In this document: piece by piece, positions 56,523 through 64,000 of the stretch
How the letters are laid out: each line of letters starts with the position of its first letter
Numbering within the stretch: position 1 is the first letter of the stretch
NCBI RefSeq assembly: GCF_012396235.1
Contig: NZ_JAAXPA010000008.1
Coordinates: forward strand, 248,001-312,000
Length of the DNA stretch: 64,000 nucleotides
Direction: 5' to 3'
From: Rhodococcus opacus
GTDB lineage: Bacteria; Actinomycetota; Actinomycetes; Mycobacteriales; Mycobacteriaceae
The notes under the pieces: model-generated
The model's input: only the letters and a program-made list of their open reading frames with translations
What the model was told of the DNA's origin: nothing
The model's database searches: none
Made by a program: the position numbers and the translations under genes

Positions 56523-57891
56523 TGAAGGGCCTTTCTTCGGGGAGTTCGTAGCGGCGGTCCCGGTGGCGGGCGGCGAGTGCGCTGACCAGGGTGATGGAGC
56601 CGATGCGGCCGAGATACATCAGCATCACCAGGATCAACTGGCCCCAGGCGGGGAGTTGCGCGGTGATGCCGGTGGACAGCCCCACGGTCGCGAATGCGGA
56701 GGTTACCTCGAAGAGCAGGACGTTGAGATCGAAGGCGGTGCCGGCGAGCAGCACGATGGTGGGGACCATGACCAGGGCCACACCGATGAGGGCCACCGCC
56801 AGCGCCTGCCGTTGCACACGGGGGCCGATCCGCCGGTCGAAGATCACCACCGACCGCTCGCCGCGGACCTCGGCGACGATCGCGAACAGCAGCAGCGCGA
56901 AGGTGGTGACCTTGATGCCGCCGGCGGTGCCGCCGCTGCCGCCGCCGATGAACATCAGCACATCGGTCACCAGCAGGGTGGCGGGGTCCATCTGGGCGTA
57001 GTCGACGCTGTTGAATCCGGCGGTGCGGGGCATGATGCCCTGGAACGCGGCAACCAGCAGCTTCGACCCGAGGTCGTGTCCGCGCAGGGTGTAGCCCCAC
57101 TCGAGCGCCAGCACCAGCGCCGGGCCGATTATCAACAGGATGGCGGTGACCGTGACGGTCAGCTTCGTGTGCAGGCTCCACCGGCGGGACTTGCCGCGCA
57201 CGCGCCGGCCCACCTCGAAGAGCACCGGGAATCCGATGCCGCCGAGGATGACCGCGGCCAGCAGCGGGAGGCAGATGAACGGGTCGTCGGCGAAGCCGAT
57301 GATGTTGTCGCTGTAGAGCGCGAACCCGGCGTTGTTGAACGCCGAGATCGCATGGAATACCCCGAGCCACAGGGCGCGGCCGGGTGGTTCGTCGTAGCCG
57401 AGCGCGAAGCGGGCCGCCAGGCACATGGCGGTGACGGTTTCGATGAGGATGCTGATCCGGACCACGCCGATGACGACGCTGCGTACGTCACCGAGACCGG
57501 ATGCGCGGACCTCGGCGGCGGCGTTGAGGCGGGCGCGCAGCCCGATCCGGTTGGCGAGCATCAGCCCGACCACCGACGCCATCGTCATGATCCCGAAGCC
57601 GCCGGCCTGGATCAGGCCGAGGATGATGCCCTGGCCGAACCCCGACCAGTGGGTGGGGGTGTCGACGACGACCAGCCCGGTCAGACACATCGCCGACGTC
57701 GCCGTGAACAGGGCGTCGACGACGCCGGTCTCGGTTCCCGGTTGGCTCGCGGCGGGCACCAGCAGCAGTCCGGTGCCGATCGCCACCGCGGCCGCGAAAC
57801 CCAGGGCCACCACCCGGACAGGGGACAGGGTCACCCGATCCGCCGCCCGTCGCAGCGCGGTCGACGGCGACGCGCCGGTGCGTGAAGTCAC
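56515..57891 (-). CDS. ktrB: TrkH/KtrB-type potassium transporter, membrane subunit
   Basis: About 458 residues, with four P-loop repeats of the SKT superfamily: SAMCLTGLVV, SAFNNAGFALY, MPRTAGFNSVDY and SAFATVGLSTGI, each with the selectivity-filter Gly. It takes up K+ (possibly Na+-coupled). The open frame runs far upstream into antisense of nhaA. Plausible starts are GTG 57891 (given) or GTG 57834, which lies closer to the first helix VVALGFAAAVAIGTGLLLVP. It is coupled to ktrA. It is divergent from nhaA, so three cation transport genes share the region. Confidence 0.92.
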   Translation of the reverse strand: MTSRTGASPSTALRRAADRVTLSPVRVVALGFAAAVAIGTGLLLVPAASQPGTETGVVDALFTATSAMCLTGLVVVDTPTHWSGFGQGIILGLIQAGGFGIMTMASVVGLMLANRIGLRARLNAAAEVRASGLGDVRSVVIGVVRISILIETVTAMCLAARFALGYDEPPGRALWLGVFHAISAFNNAGFALYSDNIIGFADDPFICLPLLAAVILGGIGFPVLFEVGRRVRGKSRRWSLHTKLTVTVTAILLIIGPALVLALEWGYTLRGHDLGSKLLVAAFQGIMPRTAGFNSVDYAQMDPATLLVTDVLMFIGGGSGGTAGGIKVTTFALLLFAIVAEVRGERSVVIFDRRIGPRVQRQALAVALIGVALVMVPTIVLLAGTAFDLNVLLFEVTSAFATVGLSTGITAQLPAWGQLILVMLMYLGRIGSITLVSALAARHRDRRYELPEERPFIG

Positions 57892-57996
57892 GAACAGGAG
57901 GGTAACCCCGGCGGTCGCCGACGCCGAACACGGCTGGTCAGTGGTGGCTGAGGATCTGTGGGTCGAGCGGGAGCCACACCGGGCGGGTGCCGTCCA

Positions 57997-58034
57997 CGAT
58001 AGGGTGAGATCGGTGAGCCGGGAAGTCTGGTCGG
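57997..58034 (+). promoter_or_regulatory. Conserved 38-nt element in the nhaA leader (copy 1)
   Basis: Matches a second copy at 60410-60447 at 32 of 38 positions, the last 19 (GCCGGGAAGTCTGGTCGGC) being identical. GATAGGGTGA at its start contains a TAnnnT -10-like box. The GCCG/CGGC ends of the conserved block can pair. A further stem (GGTCG/CGACC, 58035-58052) follows before the GTG of nhaA. Probably a promoter plus a structured 5' leader. Confidence 0.6.
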
Positions 58035-58065
58035 CGGTCGTGCAATCTCGACCGGAAGGCATCTC

Positions 58066-59391
58066 GTGAGCAATACCCGTTCCCCACGCGCCCCGCTGTT
58101 TTCCCGAGGATCGTGGGCGGAGGCGTCGCGGATCGCCGTGATCCTGCGGAGGGAAACCGTCGGGGGCGGCCTGTTGCTCGCGGCGACGGTCGTCGCGATG
58201 ATCTGGGCGAATTCGCCCTGGTCGGGCGGCTACGACGCGGTGCGGGACTTCACGGTCGGCCCCGCAGCGCTGCACCTGCACCTGCCGTTGGAAACATGGG
58301 CGTCGGACGGGCTGCTGGCGATCTTCTTCTTCGTCGTCGGGCTGGAACTCAAACGCGAGTTCGTCGCCGGTGACCTGCGCGACCCGGCCCGGGCGGTGCT
58401 GCCGATCGCCGCGGCAGCCGGGGGGATGGCGCTGCCGGCGATCCTGTTCGTGCTGGTGAACCTGCGCACCGGGGACGGCGCCCTGCGCGGGTGGGCGATC
58501 CCGACGGCCACCGACATCGCGTTCGCGCTGGCGGTGCTGGCGGTGATCAGCACCCACCTGCCCTCCACGCTGCGGATCTTCCTGCTGACGTTGGCGGTGG
58601 TGGACGATCTGCTGGCGATCACCATCATCGCCGTGTTCTACACCGGCCACCTCTCCGCGCTGCCGTTGGCCGCGGCGGCGGTGCCGTTGGCCGTGTTCGC
58701 GTTCGCCGTGCACCGGCGGAACCGGTCGTGGTGGCTGTTGATCCCCCTGGCCTTGCTGACCTGGGGACTCGTGCATGCCTCCGGGGTACACGCCACCGTC
58801 GCGGGGGTGTTGCTCGGATTCACGGTTCCGGTGATCCGCAGTGAGGCCGCCGGTGGGCCGGAGGCCGGTCCCGGTTTGGCCGAGCATTTCGAGCGCCGGA
58901 TCCGGCCGCTCTCGGCGGGGTTCGCGGTGCCGGTGTTCGCGTTCTTCGCCGCCGGGGTCACTGTCGGTGGGATGACCGGGCTGACGAGCGCGTTCGAGGA
59001 TCCGGTCACCCTCGGCATCGTCGCCGGCCTGGTCGTCGGGAAAACCACGGGAATCTTCGGCACCACGTTCGTGCTGGCGAAGTTCACCCGCGCCACCCTG
59101 GATTCGGGGCTGCGGTGGATCGACATCTTCGGTCTGGCGATGCTCGCCGGGATCGGGTTCACCGTGTCGCTGCTGATCGGGGAACTCGCCTACGGCGGGG
59201 CGAGCGTCCGCGACGATCATGTCAAGATCGGGGTGCTGTGCGGGTCGCTGATCGCGGCGCTGCTCGCGACGATGGTGCTGCGGATCCGCAACCGCGTGTA
59301 CCGGCAGATCGCCGAGGAGGAAGCGATCGACCTGGATCAGGACGGAATCCCCGACGTGTATATCGAGTCCCGCGGAGGTGATTCCCCATGA
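58066..59391 (+). CDS. nhaA: Na+/H+ antiporter NhaA
   Basis: 441-residue antiporter exporting Na+ (or Li+) for protons. Signature regions: [60 protein letters not shown] (the twin Asp pair), [16 protein letters not shown] and [15 protein letters not shown]. The C-terminus is an acidic tail ([18 protein letters not shown]). The start GTG 58066 is preceded by GGAAGG. Its leader contains the conserved element listed separately. A short broken gene overlaps its stop (ATGA). Confidence 0.96.
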   Translation: MSNTRSPRAPLFSRGSWAEASRIAVILRRETVGGGLLLAATVVAMIWANSPWSGGYDAVRDFTVGPAALHLHLPLETWASDGLLAIFFFVVGLELKREFVAGDLRDPARAVLPIAAAAGGMALPAILFVLVNLRTGDGALRGWAIPTATDIAFALAVLAVISTHLPSTLRIFLLTLAVVDDLLAITIIAVFYTGHLSALPLAAAAVPLAVFAFAVHRRNRSWWLLIPLALLTWGLVHASGVHATVAGVLLGFTVPVIRSEAAGGPEAGPGLAEHFERRIRPLSAGFAVPVFAFFAAGVTVGGMTGLTSAFEDPVTLGIVAGLVVGKTTGIFGTTFVLAKFTRATLDSGLRWIDIFGLAMLAGIGFTVSLLIGELAYGGASVRDDHVKIGVLCGSLIAALLATMVLRIRNRVYRQIAEEEAIDLDQDGIPDVYIESRGGDSP

Positions 59392-59570
59392 CCGGCAACC
59401 GGGGACCGATCAAGACATCGGATTCGATCAGACGTCCGTGGTGACCCCGCCACGCGATTTCCTCGTGGCTCCTGCTCGGTTTCAGCGCCCTACTGGTGGT
59501 CGGGCCGAGCCTGGTCGCGGTGTACACCGACGCAGAGCGATCGATGACCTTCTCGGCGAGCTCGGCACAT
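59388..59570 (+). pseudogene. Short membrane protein gene with an in-frame stop
   Basis: ATG 59388 overlaps the nhaA stop (ATGA) and runs [18 protein letters not shown], then TGA at 59442-59444. The same frame continues with a single hydrophobic helix (SSWLLLGFSALLVVGPSLVA) and VYTDAERSMTF before fading into sequence antisense to the next gene. It looks like a small membrane protein disabled by one nonsense change. I recognise no family. Confidence 0.4.
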
Positions 59571-59641
59571 GAGCGGTGCACCGACTGGTCCTGGTGGACG
59601 AGTATTCGAGCGTCACCGCAACGTGTCCGCGGCGCCGACCG

Positions 59642-60187
59642 TCATCGAGCGATGTCGCGGCGGTTGAACAGCTGGGCACCGGCGGCGGTAACGAGGACGG
59701 TGAGGAGGACAAGAATCACGGCGTCGAAGACTTGCACACCGTTTTCCATCGGCTCCCCGCCGATGTAGTAGTGCATCGGTGTGAGGTAGCGCAGCCACTC
59801 GACACCGATCTGTGGGGCGAACCCGTTGACGGCGTAGCCGAGGACGCCGAGGCCGGCGGTGGCGCCGAACACCGTTGCACGGGAACGCCCGGTGGCGGCA
59901 CCGATGGCCACGGCCACCGCCCCGAAGAAGATGGCGAGCAGTGTCAGGTGCACGGCCTGTGCGGCGAAGTTCGCGACGCTGATGCTGTCGAGCTGAGCGC
60001 TGCCGCGTACGGCGAGTTGCCCGGCCAGGACGACGACCGCGATCAGTGCGGCGCCCACGATCAGGGCGGCGAGGCGCTCGAGCAGGAGCCGGGTGCGACT
60101 GATCGGGTGCGCCAGCAGGAGGTCCAGGTAGCCGGACTCTTCGTCGGCGGAGATCATTCGGGCACCGGTGGCTTCGCCGACGCACAA
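59642..60187 (-). pseudogene. ABC-2 type permease, C-terminal fragment
   Basis: About 181 residues that read as the second half of an ABC-2 permease. It begins inside the conserved cytoplasmic stretch (MISADEESGYLDLLLAHPIS, RTRLLLERLAAL) with no first helices, then has four helices including AVHLTLLAIFFGAVAVAIGA and VFDAVILVLLTVLVTAAGAQ. The only start is a TTG at 60187 inside the motif. Upstream of 60190 the sequence no longer encodes permease, so the N-terminal half has been lost in a rearrangement. A truncated ATPase of matching type lies 1.3 kb away on the other strand. Confidence 0.75.
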
Positions 60188-60409
60188 AGCGTGACCGCAC
60201 CCTCATCGACCGGTGGTACGCCACCCTCGACCGGTAGCCGCCGCGGAGAGCACGCCTATCCCCACCGGGGGCGTGCCGGCAGCGGACGTCTCGGGGCCGA
60301 TCCGAGCTCGAGCTCTGCTCCGGCAGACCGTAACCGATCCCCGCTACCACCGCCTGCGCCGGGTGGGCGCGCTTTAGCGCATTGTTTACGCGCACCAGGG
60401 ACTTTTCGC
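60188..60409. other. Rearrangement junction, no intact gene
   Basis: About 220 bp after the permease break. On the plus strand a short frame reads RDRTLIDRWYATLDR and stops at TAG (60236-60238), which looks like the C-terminal end of another, otherwise lost, protein. The rest shows no gene. Confidence 0.35.
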
Positions 60410-60447
60410 GATAAGGTGATCGTGGTGCGCCGGGAAGTCTGGTCGGC
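60410..60447 (+). promoter_or_regulatory. Conserved 38-nt element (copy 2), same as the nhaA leader element
   Basis: GATAAGGTGA, seven variable or partly variable bases, then GCCGGGAAGTCTGGTCGGC and a T-run (60451-60457). It stands 39 bp before a 27-codon ORF that overlaps the hydrolase gene. No cation transporter follows here now. Confidence 0.55.
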
Positions 60448-60486
60448 AAGTTTTTTTCGCATACAAGACCGGACCGAGGCCTCATC

Positions 60487-60570
60487 ATGCGCACCGCATC
60501 CCTTTTTCGTCGTGTCAGTCATCGCCACGTGATCGGTTCGAATCACGTTGTCTCGCGGCGCGTGCGATGA
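60487..60570 (+). CDS. Possible 27-residue leader peptide
   Basis: ATG 60487 opens a 27-codon frame starting MRTASLFRRVSHRHV, rich in Arg and His. Its TGA overlaps the ATG of the downstream hydrolase (ATGA at 60567-60570). The perfect overlap suggests translational coupling. No strong ribosome site precedes it (GAGGC only), so it may also be the surviving start of a lost gene. Confidence 0.35.
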   Translation: MRTASLFRRVSHRHVIGSNHVVSRRVR

Positions 60571-61472
60571 AGCACGTGCCCATCGCCACACACGGCATCT
60601 ACCACGACTCCGGGGACAGCGTTCCGGTCCGCCGTAGCTGCCGGGACCGCCTCGAGCAATGGTCGGTGCCGCACTCCCTCGCGCGGCTCGACACGCCGTT
60701 GGGCGCCACCACCGTGCTGTCCGCCGGGACGAGTGCCGGCCGGCCGCCGGTCGTGCTGCTTCCGGGGGCGGGCCTGAACTCCGCAACCACCCTGGCGACC
60801 GTGTGCGCGTTACGGGGCCGGCACCGGATCCTGGTCCCGGACCTGCCCGGGGAGCCGGGTCTGAGTTCGTCTCGGCGGCCGCACCGTCATCGCCACTCGT
60901 TGCAAACGTACGGTCACTGGCTCGACGCGTTGCTTCCGCAACTGGTAGCCGAACCGCTGATCCTGGTCGGACATTCTCTCGGCGCCGCGATTGCCCTCGC
61001 CTCCACGCCCACCGAGCGGGTCGCGAAGCTGGTTCTGCTCAACCCCGCGGGCATCGTCTCCCTGCGCCGCACACCGGAACTGACGTGGTTGCGCACGAAA
61101 TGGAGCTTCGACCCCACCCTCGAGCACAGTGAGCAACTGCTGTCGTACCTGGAGTCGCCTCGCTCGGTCCCCGACATGGGGTTGGTGAGCTGGTACACGA
61201 TGATCGCCGAACACTGCTTTCCCGGGAGGCTGCCGCCCCGTCTGCCGGCCGGTACCGTGCTCCGCTGGTCCGGGCGCGTCCCGGTGGTCGTCGCCACCGG
61301 TGAGCACGACCGGCTGATCACTCCGGCACGGTTGCGCCCGCGGGTCAGGGAGCTGCTCGGCGTGGATATTCGCATCCTCGACCGGGTCGGGCACCTGGCG
61401 TTGCGTGAGGCCCCCGAGACGGTCAGCGAGTTGATCGCCGCCAGTCCGGACATCCGGAGGGAGCCCGTGTGA
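60567..61472 (+). CDS. Alpha/beta hydrolase
   Basis: A 301-residue serine hydrolase. The oxyanion segment is [14 protein letters not shown], the nucleophile elbow [15 protein letters not shown], the acid likely in [11 protein letters not shown], and the His in [14 protein letters not shown]. The cap region contains [14 protein letters not shown]. There is no hint of the substrate. The ATG is set by an ATGA overlap with the 27-codon frame upstream. The stop overlaps the GTG of the truncated ABC ATPase (GTGA), so this hydrolase was once part of an operon with an ABC transporter. Confidence 0.85.
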   Translation: MKHVPIATHGIYHDSGDSVPVRRSCRDRLEQWSVPHSLARLDTPLGATTVLSAGTSAGRPPVVLLPGAGLNSATTLATVCALRGRHRILVPDLPGEPGLSSSRRPHRHRHSLQTYGHWLDALLPQLVAEPLILVGHSLGAAIALASTPTERVAKLVLLNPAGIVSLRRTPELTWLRTKWSFDPTLEHSEQLLSYLESPRSVPDMGLVSWYTMIAEHCFPGRLPPRLPAGTVLRWSGRVPVVVATGEHDRLITPARLRPRVRELLGVDIRILDRVGHLALREAPETVSELIAASPDIRREPV

Positions 61473-61834
61473 CCAACTTTCGACGTCCCGTCATGGCTGC
61501 GATCTCAGTGGAGAATCTCGTCAAGACGTTCGGGCCGACCCGCGCACTGGACGGCCTCGACCTCGAGGTGGGGCCGGGGGAGGTGCACGGATTCCTCGGC
61601 CCCAACGGGTCCGGCAAGTCGACGACCATCCGGGTGCTGCTCGGCCTGCTGCGCGCGGATTCGGGCAATGCCCGCCTTCTGGGCGGTGACCCGTGGCGCG
61701 ACTCGGTGTCGCTGCACCGGCGGCTCGCCTACGTTCCCGGTGAGGTGAACCTGTGGCCCAATCTCACGGGGGTGCGGACACGACGACCGCCATCGAGCTC
61801 CTCGATGCTGGTAGAGGCTGGTAGAGGCTGGTAG
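61469..61834 (+). pseudogene. ABC transporter ATP-binding protein, truncated
   Basis: Starts normally at GTG 61469 with [20 protein letters not shown], Walker [19 protein letters not shown] and the Q-loop region [17 protein letters not shown]. After about base 61770 homology stops. The frame runs through unrelated sequence and a 10-bp tandem repeat and ends at 61834. The signature, Walker B and switch motifs are missing, so it cannot be a working ATPase. About 120 residues remain of an expected 300. Confidence 0.82.
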
Positions 61835-61871
61835 AGGCTGGTAAAGGCTGGTAAAGGCTGGTAGAGGCTGG
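61807..61871 (+). repeat. 10-bp tandem repeat, 6.5 copies (GCTGGTAGAG)
   Basis: Units GCTGGTAGAG three times, GCTGGTAAAG twice, GCTGGTAGAG once and a partial GCTGG. It lies at the 3' end of the truncated ATPase and, on the minus strand, at the 3' end of the whiB remnant. Confidence 0.95.
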
Positions 61872-61877
61872 CGCGGT

Positions 61878-62185
61878 GTGAGAGGCCGGTGCTGGTCGCG
61901 ACGCGGCGGCGGGCGTGTCGTCTGCGGTCAGTTTCGGTCATGCCGCCCCAGATTCCGTATGGTTCCCCGCGGCGAGGGCGTGGTCGCGGCACCGGCGGAA
62001 CACGGGGCAGTCCTGGCAGCTCCGTCGGCCCGCGCTTCGCGTCGGGCCCGGGCGTGACCGCGTTCCCCGTCCGGGGGGAAGAACACCGACGATTCGATAC
62101 CGCGACACGCGGCGTCCTCCCGCCAGTCTCCGGCACCGGAGGTGATCTTCTCGGTCGGGGGCGATGAGGGCCCTACGGGCAGCAC
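61878..62185 (-). pseudogene. WhiB-family regulator with two frameshifts
   Basis: The minus strand carries the parts of a WhiB iron-sulfur protein in three frames. GTG 62185 (AAAGGA upstream) leads into DWREDAACRGIESSVFFPPD. A second frame gives SCQDCPVFRRCRDHALAAG with the CxxC...C cluster ligands. A third gives GEPYGIWGGMTETDRRRHAR, the WhiB turn and basic tail. One missing G at about 62020 and one at about 61967, both in G-runs, account for the shifts. As written it cannot make a functional protein. Two sequencing slips are the alternative. Confidence 0.8.
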
Positions 62186-62323
62186 TGCGGATTCCTTTCG
62201 CTCCCGAACTGCGGTCTTACCCACGGGCGGTAGGGCAGCCGAACCCTGAATGCGCGACATATCGCAAATCACATGCCAGGCCGTGGTCATTGCAGCCGCG
62301 GCCGGGACGGGTGCGGGTGCCGG

Positions 62324-62461
62324 TCACCGGCGGGGACCGGCACCGGACGGGCCTTCGGAACGCCCAGGGCGGGCAGGTGGGCGGGTATTGATGTGGCGGA
62401 GTATCAGGGCTACCCCGAGGAACGATCCCAAGAGCACGAGAGTCAGGACGAACGGGTCCAC
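62324..62461 (-). CDS. Possible 45-residue single-pass membrane protein
   Basis: GTG 62461 after GGAAGGAAG opens a 45-codon frame. It begins VDPFVLTLVLLGSFLGVALI, one clear membrane helix, then LRHINTRPPARP and a Gly/Pro/Arg-rich cytoplasmic tail, with a TGA at 62324-62326. The ribosome site and helix favour a real small protein. The family is unknown. Confidence 0.45.
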   Translation of the reverse strand: MDPFVLTLVLLGSFLGVALILRHINTRPPARPGRSEGPSGAGPRR

Positions 62462-62597
62462 GGCAGGGTCTTCCTTCCAATGTCATCGACGCGGATCAGA
62501 CAAGAGTCGGCCGTCGACCGGCCCCGGGGAAGTATCCGGACTGATTCTTGACGGTATCCATACACCACCTCGGGCGTTCTGTGTCGACAATCGGCGG

Positions 62598-63000
62598 ATG
62601 GAGGAGTACCGCACCTTTCGAATACCGCACCCCACCAGTCAACTAGGCGGCGAGCCTGCCCGGGACCGTCCCGCCGCGGCACGGTCCCGGCGCACCTGTT
62701 CGCCTATCAGCTCGAACGCGGGGTCATTCCACGGCTGGGGTGGTTCGGCGCCGACGACGCGGTGGTGTGCCACCAGTGCGACTGCACCAACCCCACCCGC
62801 ATGCGCCTGGGCACCAACGCCGTCAACCGCACCGAGTACCACCTGCCCCGCCGCCCCCTCGCCGACGTCCGCGACCCGGCCGGGCGCATCCGCGCGATCG
62901 CCGCCACCATCCACACCGGACTCGTCCGAGGCGACGATCCCGACAGCATCGAAGATGCGGATCCGCTGTGCCGAAGCGGCCGGGCTTCCCCTCACACTGA
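62598..63000 (+). pseudogene. HNH endonuclease remnant
   Basis: From about 62680 one frame reads VPAHLFAYQLERGVIPRLGW, AVVCHQCDCTNPTRMRLGTN and LADVRDPAGRIRAIAATIH, the second half of an actinobacterial HNH nuclease. The usual CDxxxCxNPxH segment is shortened and its last His is Arg. The N-terminal half is absent or in another frame (a short MEEYRTFRIPHPTSQ frame starts at 62598). The coding match fades near 62960 and the frame then runs on without homology. Probably inactive. Confidence 0.55.
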
Positions 63001-63194
63001 GGTCACCGCCGGTCCGGCCCCTGCACGCGTAACCGACGGAGAGTGCCGTCGGCACAGGGCCTACCCTGACACGCAGCACTCCCACCCACGGCATGCGTCG
63101 ATCGCGGCTCCTCGACATTCACCCGGCACTTTTTCGAGTCCGCGCTACGCGACGACTACCTCAGTGCCATGTTGCCGGGTGAACGCCTGCAACT
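63001..63194. other. No gene seen
   Basis: About 190 bp between the HNH remnant and the end of the decarboxylase-like gene. Open frames continue through it but have no protein-like features. Confidence 0.4.
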
Positions 63195-64000
63195 CTATTC
63201 GGCCGGGATCTGATGGATACGGCCGTGGGCGACGGAGACCACTTGCGCCGAGTCCAACAGGTCCCTACCGTCGCGACCGACCAACGCCACCACGTGCCCA
63301 GCCCTAATATCCTGCGACAGAACAACTCCGGAGCAGAAATGGTCTCCCATCACACCGCGACTGTCGACGATTGGGAAGATCTCGGTGGGGCCGAGCGGGT
63401 GGCGGTTCGCGATGGCCGCGGCGACCGGTTCCCCAGCGGTAACGGCGATCGCTGACCCAGCACTGCCCTCCACGATGACGGGCCTCCCGGAGTCGGTGCG
63501 ATCGACTCCGCGAACCCGGGTCACCGTCACCGCCGCTCGTCCCGTGATCGAGTCACCGAAATCCACAGCAATACGTGGGCGGGGAAGGCGGTTTCGAATG
63601 CACGCCTCGTCGACGGCGTTCTCCAGAGCATCCCCGAGTCCGGATGCTCCGTCGCTGTCGGTGCCGCCCGTGGCGATCCCGACATGCAATTCCGTCATCA
63701 GCACCTGATGCTCGCGGTGCGTATCGCACATCACCGCGACCGCGGTCAGCATCCGGTCAGAGATGTCGTCCGGGTTCGGTGCGGCATCGCAGCGCAGCCC
63801 GGCAACCGCCCGTGCGACGCCGCCGGTGAGCAAAGAACTGGTGCCGCAGAGGACTTCGGTGTGGCGGAACCCGCGCGAGATCGTCGCACCTGCGCCGCGC
63901 AGGCCCACTTCGTCGAGCACGTAGGTCGGCGTACCGAACCGATCGGCCACCTCGTCCAGGTCGACGCCGCCGACCGTGATGCGCCCGTGACGATAGTGGG
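63195..64000 (-). CDS. Diaminopimelate decarboxylase-like protein lacking the catalytic Lys (5' end outside window)
   Basis: The frame enters from the right edge with HYRHGRITVGGVDLDEVADR followed by FGTPTYVLDE, the N-terminal pattern of LysA-type fold III PLP decarboxylases. Where LysA has the Schiff-base Lys (YAxKA) this protein reads VLCGTSSLL. Later parts parallel LysA (ELHVGIATGG, PRIAVDFGDSITGRAAVTVT, SRGVMGDHFCSGVVLSQDIR) but the glycine-rich phosphate loop and active-site Cys-Glu-(S/T)-GD are altered. At least 268 residues are present. It is either a non-catalytic paralogue with a binding or regulatory role or a decaying gene. The frame itself is intact. Confidence 0.65.
   Translation of the reverse strand, partial: HYRHGRITVGGVDLDEVADRFGTPTYVLDEVGLRGAGATISRGFRHTEVLCGTSSLLTGGVARAVAGLRCDAAPNPDDISDRMLTAVAVMCDTHREHQVLMTELHVGIATGGTDSDGASGLGDALENAVDEACIRNRLPRPRIAVDFGDSITGRAAVTVTRVRGVDRTDSGRPVIVEGSAGSAIAVTAGEPVAAAIANRHPLGPTEIFPIVDSRGVMGDHFCSGVVLSQDIRAGHVVALVGRDGRDLLDSAQVVSVAHGRIHQIPAE

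Noticed and set aside
56515..59220. 901-codon minus-strand frame as one large transporter
   Set aside because: Only the part below about 57891 is TrkH/KtrB; the upstream part is antisense to nhaA.
59388..59570. Selenoprotein reading through the TGA at 59442
   Set aside because: No SECIS-like hairpin seen after the TGA and no sel genes in the window; a nonsense change is simpler.
61807..61871. Possible CRISPR array
   Set aside because: Units are 10 bp and directly abut, with no spacers and no cas genes.
62443..62682. 79-codon minus-strand frame near 62.5 kb
   Set aside because: No ribosome site and no protein-like pattern.

Overview
The window is high-GC (mostly about two thirds G+C) actinobacterial chromosome from a mycolic-acid-bearing genus, most likely Rhodococcus. 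The evidence is an antigen-85-type mycolyltransferase, a GroEL2 ending in GGMGGMDF, PknG, an F420-type oxidoreductase, a WhiB remnant, and long gene-by-gene synteny with the Mycobacterium tuberculosis Rv0407-Rv0440 block. From memory of that genome, the homologues in order are groEL2, psd, pssA, the CDC48-like ATPase, the Rv0433 ligase, sodC, Rv0431, Rv0430, def, Rv0428c, xthA, thiC, thiD, lpqL, thiG, thiS, thiO, thiE, mutT3, Rv0412c, glnH, pknG, ackA and pta. Rhodococcus-type insertions interrupt the block.

Layout. 1-2 kb: the end of a mycolyltransferase gene, preceded by a 24-residue amphipathic peptide gene in an AT-rich patch, then a PspC-domain protein. 2.1-4 kb: groEL2 with two CIRCE operators. 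4-12.4 kb: a secreted protein, a HAD phosphatase, a universal stress protein, a zinc alcohol dehydrogenase, a PucR regulator with a DadA-like oxidase, a frameshifted hydrolase and hutH. 12.9-21.5 kb: a SRPBCC protein, a TPR protein coupled to a MerR/sliding-clamp-like fusion, psd-pssA-AAA ATPase, a PEP-mutase-family enzyme, a membrane protein and a NUDIX enzyme. 21.6-27.8 kb: a six-gene Mrp Na+/H+ antiporter operon with fused A and B subunits. 27.8-36.2 kb: a PAP2-type membrane enzyme, a GCS2-family ligase, sodC, virR-like, def, GNAT enzymes and xthA. 36.3-46.2 kb: the thiamine genes in two units, each led by a TPP riboswitch (thiC-thiD and thiO-thiS-thiG), with thiE divergent, plus a class III cyclase, an LpqL-like peptidase and an ABC transporter. 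46.2-55.7 kb: a NUDIX enzyme, the glnX-glnH-pknG sensing operon, pta-ackA and a Ddn-like protein. 55.8-59.4 kb: a KtrAB-type K+ transporter and nhaA. 59.4-64 kb: a decay zone beyond the syntenic block, holding a truncated ABC permease, a truncated ABC ATPase, a 10-bp tandem repeat, a doubly frameshifted whiB, an HNH nuclease remnant and a decarboxylase paralogue without its catalytic lysine.

Themes. Cation homeostasis (Mrp, NhaA, KtrAB), thiamine synthesis, phospholipid synthesis and amino-acid sensing through PknG dominate. The most promising loose ends are four: the tiny peptide between groEL2 and a mycolyltransferase, which recalls the PorA/PorH porin locus of Corynebacterium glutamicum; a 38-nt element shared by the nhaA leader and a second leader at 60.4 kb; the MerR-clamp fusion; and a long palindrome that carries the stop codons of convergent genes.
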